Assembly: GCA_026982235.1 (NCBI GenBank)
Contig: JALSHM010000003.1
Location: 1 to 7,146 of the forward strand
Origin: Robiginitomaculum sp.
Lineage (GTDB): Bacteria > Pseudomonadota > Alphaproteobacteria > Caulobacterales > Maricaulaceae
Length of the DNA stretch: 7,146 bases
Direction: 5' to 3'
In this document: piece after piece, positions 6,112 to 7,146 of the stretch
How the letters are laid out: each line of letters opens with the position of its first letter
Numbering within the stretch: the stretch's first letter is position 1
Notes under the pieces: generated by a model
What the model saw: the letters and a program-made list of their open reading frames with translations, nothing else
What the model was told of the DNA's origin: nothing
The model's database searches: none
Translations under genes and position numbers: made by a program

Positions 6112-6471
6112 TCATAATTCTCGATTACTCGCAATCTCCAATTCCCGCAAAACCTCCATCATAACACCGTCTAAATTATCGTAAACATCATCATTCCAAA
6201 ACCTGATAAGACGATAGCCTTTGGATTCTAATACGGTAGTTCGCCGTAAATCTGCTTCTTTGGTATCCGCGTGTTGATGACCGTCAAGTTCCACGATAAG
6301 CTTTGCACTTTCGCAAACAAAATCTGCGATATATTTATCTATAGGGACTTGGCGACGAAATTTAAATCCGGCGAGTAAACGTCCGCGCACTTCACGCCAG
6401 AATATGGCTTCGGAATTACTTTGTGTCCGCCGAAGTTTACGGGCTAGTTCTGTTTTAGTGGGTTTTTGCAT
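6112..6471 (-). CDS. DUF559 domain protein, Vsr/PD-(D/E)XK-type endonuclease fold
   Basis: The product has 119 residues, normal for the small stand-alone DUF559 proteins. The N-terminal helix TELARKLRRTQSNSEAIFWR (7-26) and GFKFRRQVPIDKYIADFVC (35-53) lead to the presumed catalytic centre: D50, then E61 and D63 in KLIVELDGHQH (57-67), with H65 and H67 nearby. GYRLIRFWNDDV (85-96) is the usual C-terminal core. The family is related to the very-short-patch repair endonuclease Vsr and is presumed to cut or nick DNA, but its role is not established. No Shine-Dalgarno sequence precedes the ATG; a perfect DnaA-box sequence abuts it instead. Palindromic repeats lie on both sides and a 24-bp direct repeat brackets it, suggesting it arrived or moves as a unit. 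All candidate active-site residues are present. Confidence 0.88.
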   Translation of the reverse strand: MQKPTKTELARKLRRTQSNSEAIFWREVRGRLLAGFKFRRQVPIDKYIADFVCESAKLIVELDGHQHADTKEADLRRTTVLESKGYRLIRFWNDDVYDNLDGVMMEVLRELEIASNREL

Positions 6472-6479
6472 GTGGATAA
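6471..6479 (-). promoter_or_regulatory. Perfect DnaA-box sequence at the DUF559 start codon
   Basis: TGTGGATAA on the + strand reads TTATCCACA on the - strand, an exact match to the DnaA box consensus. It overlaps the A of the DUF559 ATG (6471-6469) by one base. A perfect 9-mer can occur by chance, but two one-mismatch sites lie about 620 bp away ahead of dnaB. Confidence 0.4.
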
Positions 6480-6503
6480 TTTAATTTATAATCGATTGTG
6501 CGC

Positions 6504-6527
6504 CCCCTTCACCTTGTTCTTCTCCCC
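6504..6527. repeat. Right copy of 24-bp direct repeat
   Basis: Direct copy of 5931-5954 with a single C-to-T change at 6520, in the same orientation and 573 bp away. It lies between the DUF559 start and the DUF885 stop. Here the CTCCCC end runs into CGCCGACCGCTACGCGACC rather than a matching second arm, so this copy of the palindrome is diverged or truncated. Confidence 0.75.
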
Positions 6528-6547
6528 CGCCGACCGCTACGCGACCA

Positions 6548-6572
6548 CCTCCCTCACAAAAGTGAGGTGAGG
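6548..6572. repeat. CCTCAC/GTGAGG hairpin after the DUF885 gene
   Basis: Arms CCTC (6548-6551) with GAGG (6569-6572) and CCTCAC (6552-6557) with GTGAGG (6562-6567) form a 10-bp stem with one bulged T (6568) and an AAAA loop. It contains the same CCTCAC word as the repeats on the other side of the DUF559 gene. It lies nine bases beyond the DUF885 stop and might help end that transcript, though no T-run follows. Confidence 0.6.
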
Positions 6573-6580
6573 ATACCAAC

Positions 6581-7146
6581 CTACCCCTTAGAGGCCACCC
6601 AGGCATCCACACGTTCTTCCATAATACTTAATGGTACGGGGCCGGAGCTTATGATGACGTCGTGGTATTCGCGAATATCAAATTTATCACCCAGTTTTTT
6701 CTTGGCCTGTTCGCGCAGAGCTAGAATTTTTATCATGCCAATTTTATAAGCGGTCGCTTGGCCTGGCATAATGATATAGCGCTCAATAGCTTTGATACAA
6801 TCATTTTCCGGGTTCGGTGTATTTGTTGTGAGATAGTCAATGGCCTGTTGGCGTGTCCATTTTTTATCGTGAAGACCCGTATCGACAACCAGGCGCGCGG
6901 CGCGCCAAAGCTCCATGGCTAGCCGACCGAAATCAGAATATGGGTCTTGGTAAAAACCCATTTCTTTGGGTAGATATTCAGAATATAAACCCCAGCCTTC
7001 GGAATAGGCCGTGAAGCGTCCGTATTTGCGAAATTTAGGTATGTTCTCAAGCTCCATCTGAATGGCGATTTGCATATGATGCCCCGGAATACCTTCATGG
7101 TAGGCCAGCGCCTCCATCTGGTATTTTGGCATGTCGGTTATCTTAT
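6581..7146 (-). CDS. DUF885 family metallopeptidase, C-terminal part
   Basis: The frame is open from the right edge to a TAG at 6581-6583, giving the last 187 residues of a protein that is about 600 in this family. No start is taken: the ATG at 7132 is internal, because TDMPKYQMEALAYHEG is the conserved approach to the active site. The zinc motif is HEGIPGHH (HExxPGH form), and the downstream AYSEGWGLYSEYLP supplies the likely third metal ligand. YIIMPGQATAYKIG and the LREQAKKKLGDKFD helix are also family hallmarks. Members are usually exported or membrane-anchored peptidases; the signal peptide would lie outside the window. Substrate unknown. It is upstream of DUF559 on the same strand, 109 bases away, with palindromes between, so separate transcription is likely. 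Confidence 0.9.
   Translation of the reverse strand, partial: KITDMPKYQMEALAYHEGIPGHHMQIAIQMELENIPKFRKYGRFTAYSEGWGLYSEYLPKEMGFYQDPYSDFGRLAMELWRAARLVVDTGLHDKKWTRQQAIDYLTTNTPNPENDCIKAIERYIIMPGQATAYKIGMIKILALREQAKKKLGDKFDIREYHDVIISSGPVPLSIMEERVDAWVASKG

Noticed and set aside
5955..6164. 69-codon + strand gene across the palindromes
   Set aside because: Its second half is translated repeat sequence (SPLLWGEVGALAPGEG) and it runs into the DUF559 gene on the other strand; only its first codons are kept as a weak finding.
5836..6479. Replication origin
   Set aside because: Only one exact and two near DnaA boxes are present, spread over about 640 bp around genes, with no clustered boxes plus A/T-rich unwinding region and no origin-type neighbours; regulation of dnaB is the simpler reading.

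Overview
The window looks like a chromosomal segment of an alphaproteobacterium. The ribosomal rpsR-rplI end, a dnaB-alr pair, a CoxE-like VWA protein ending in a 'MRELAR' tail, a DUF533/TerB-like membrane protein and a DUF559 gene set among short GC-rich palindromes all fit that class. The Caulobacterales/Hyphomonadaceae neighbourhood is my best guess, from remembered protein similarity only. Base composition is roughly balanced, with GC-rich palindromes only in the dnaB-upstream accessory stretch.

Layout. On the + strand, 1-715 holds the last codons of rpsR (ribosomal protein S18) and complete rplI (L9). A hairpin with A/T runs on both sides (736-775) separates it from everything else, which is on the - strand. 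Reading the - strand from the right there is: the C-terminal part of a DUF885 metallopeptidase (cut by the window edge); a DUF559 endonuclease-fold gene bracketed by palindromic repeats; dnaB and alr, 10 bases apart and probably one transcript; then DUF533 membrane protein, a Kazal-domain lipoprotein (15-base gap) and a VWA/CoxE-like gene (38-base gap), which may form a second transcript.

The VWA gene is broken. Its two halves lie in different frames, and about ten family-conserved residues are missing at the join, which fits a deletion of about 31 bp rather than a simple one-base error. The Kazal lipoprotein has a domain very like classical avian-type Kazal inhibitors, with Arg at the predicted P1 position.

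The most unusual stretch is 5783-6580. It combines (i) two DnaA-box-like 9-mers spaced 10 bp apart upstream of dnaB, (ii) a perfect DnaA-box consensus touching the start codon of the DUF559 gene, (iii) four or five REP-like palindromes and (iv) a 24-bp near-identical direct repeat on either side of the DUF559 gene. This looks like a small accessory module between housekeeping genes. I saw no tRNA, rRNA, CRISPR array, transposase or integrase.
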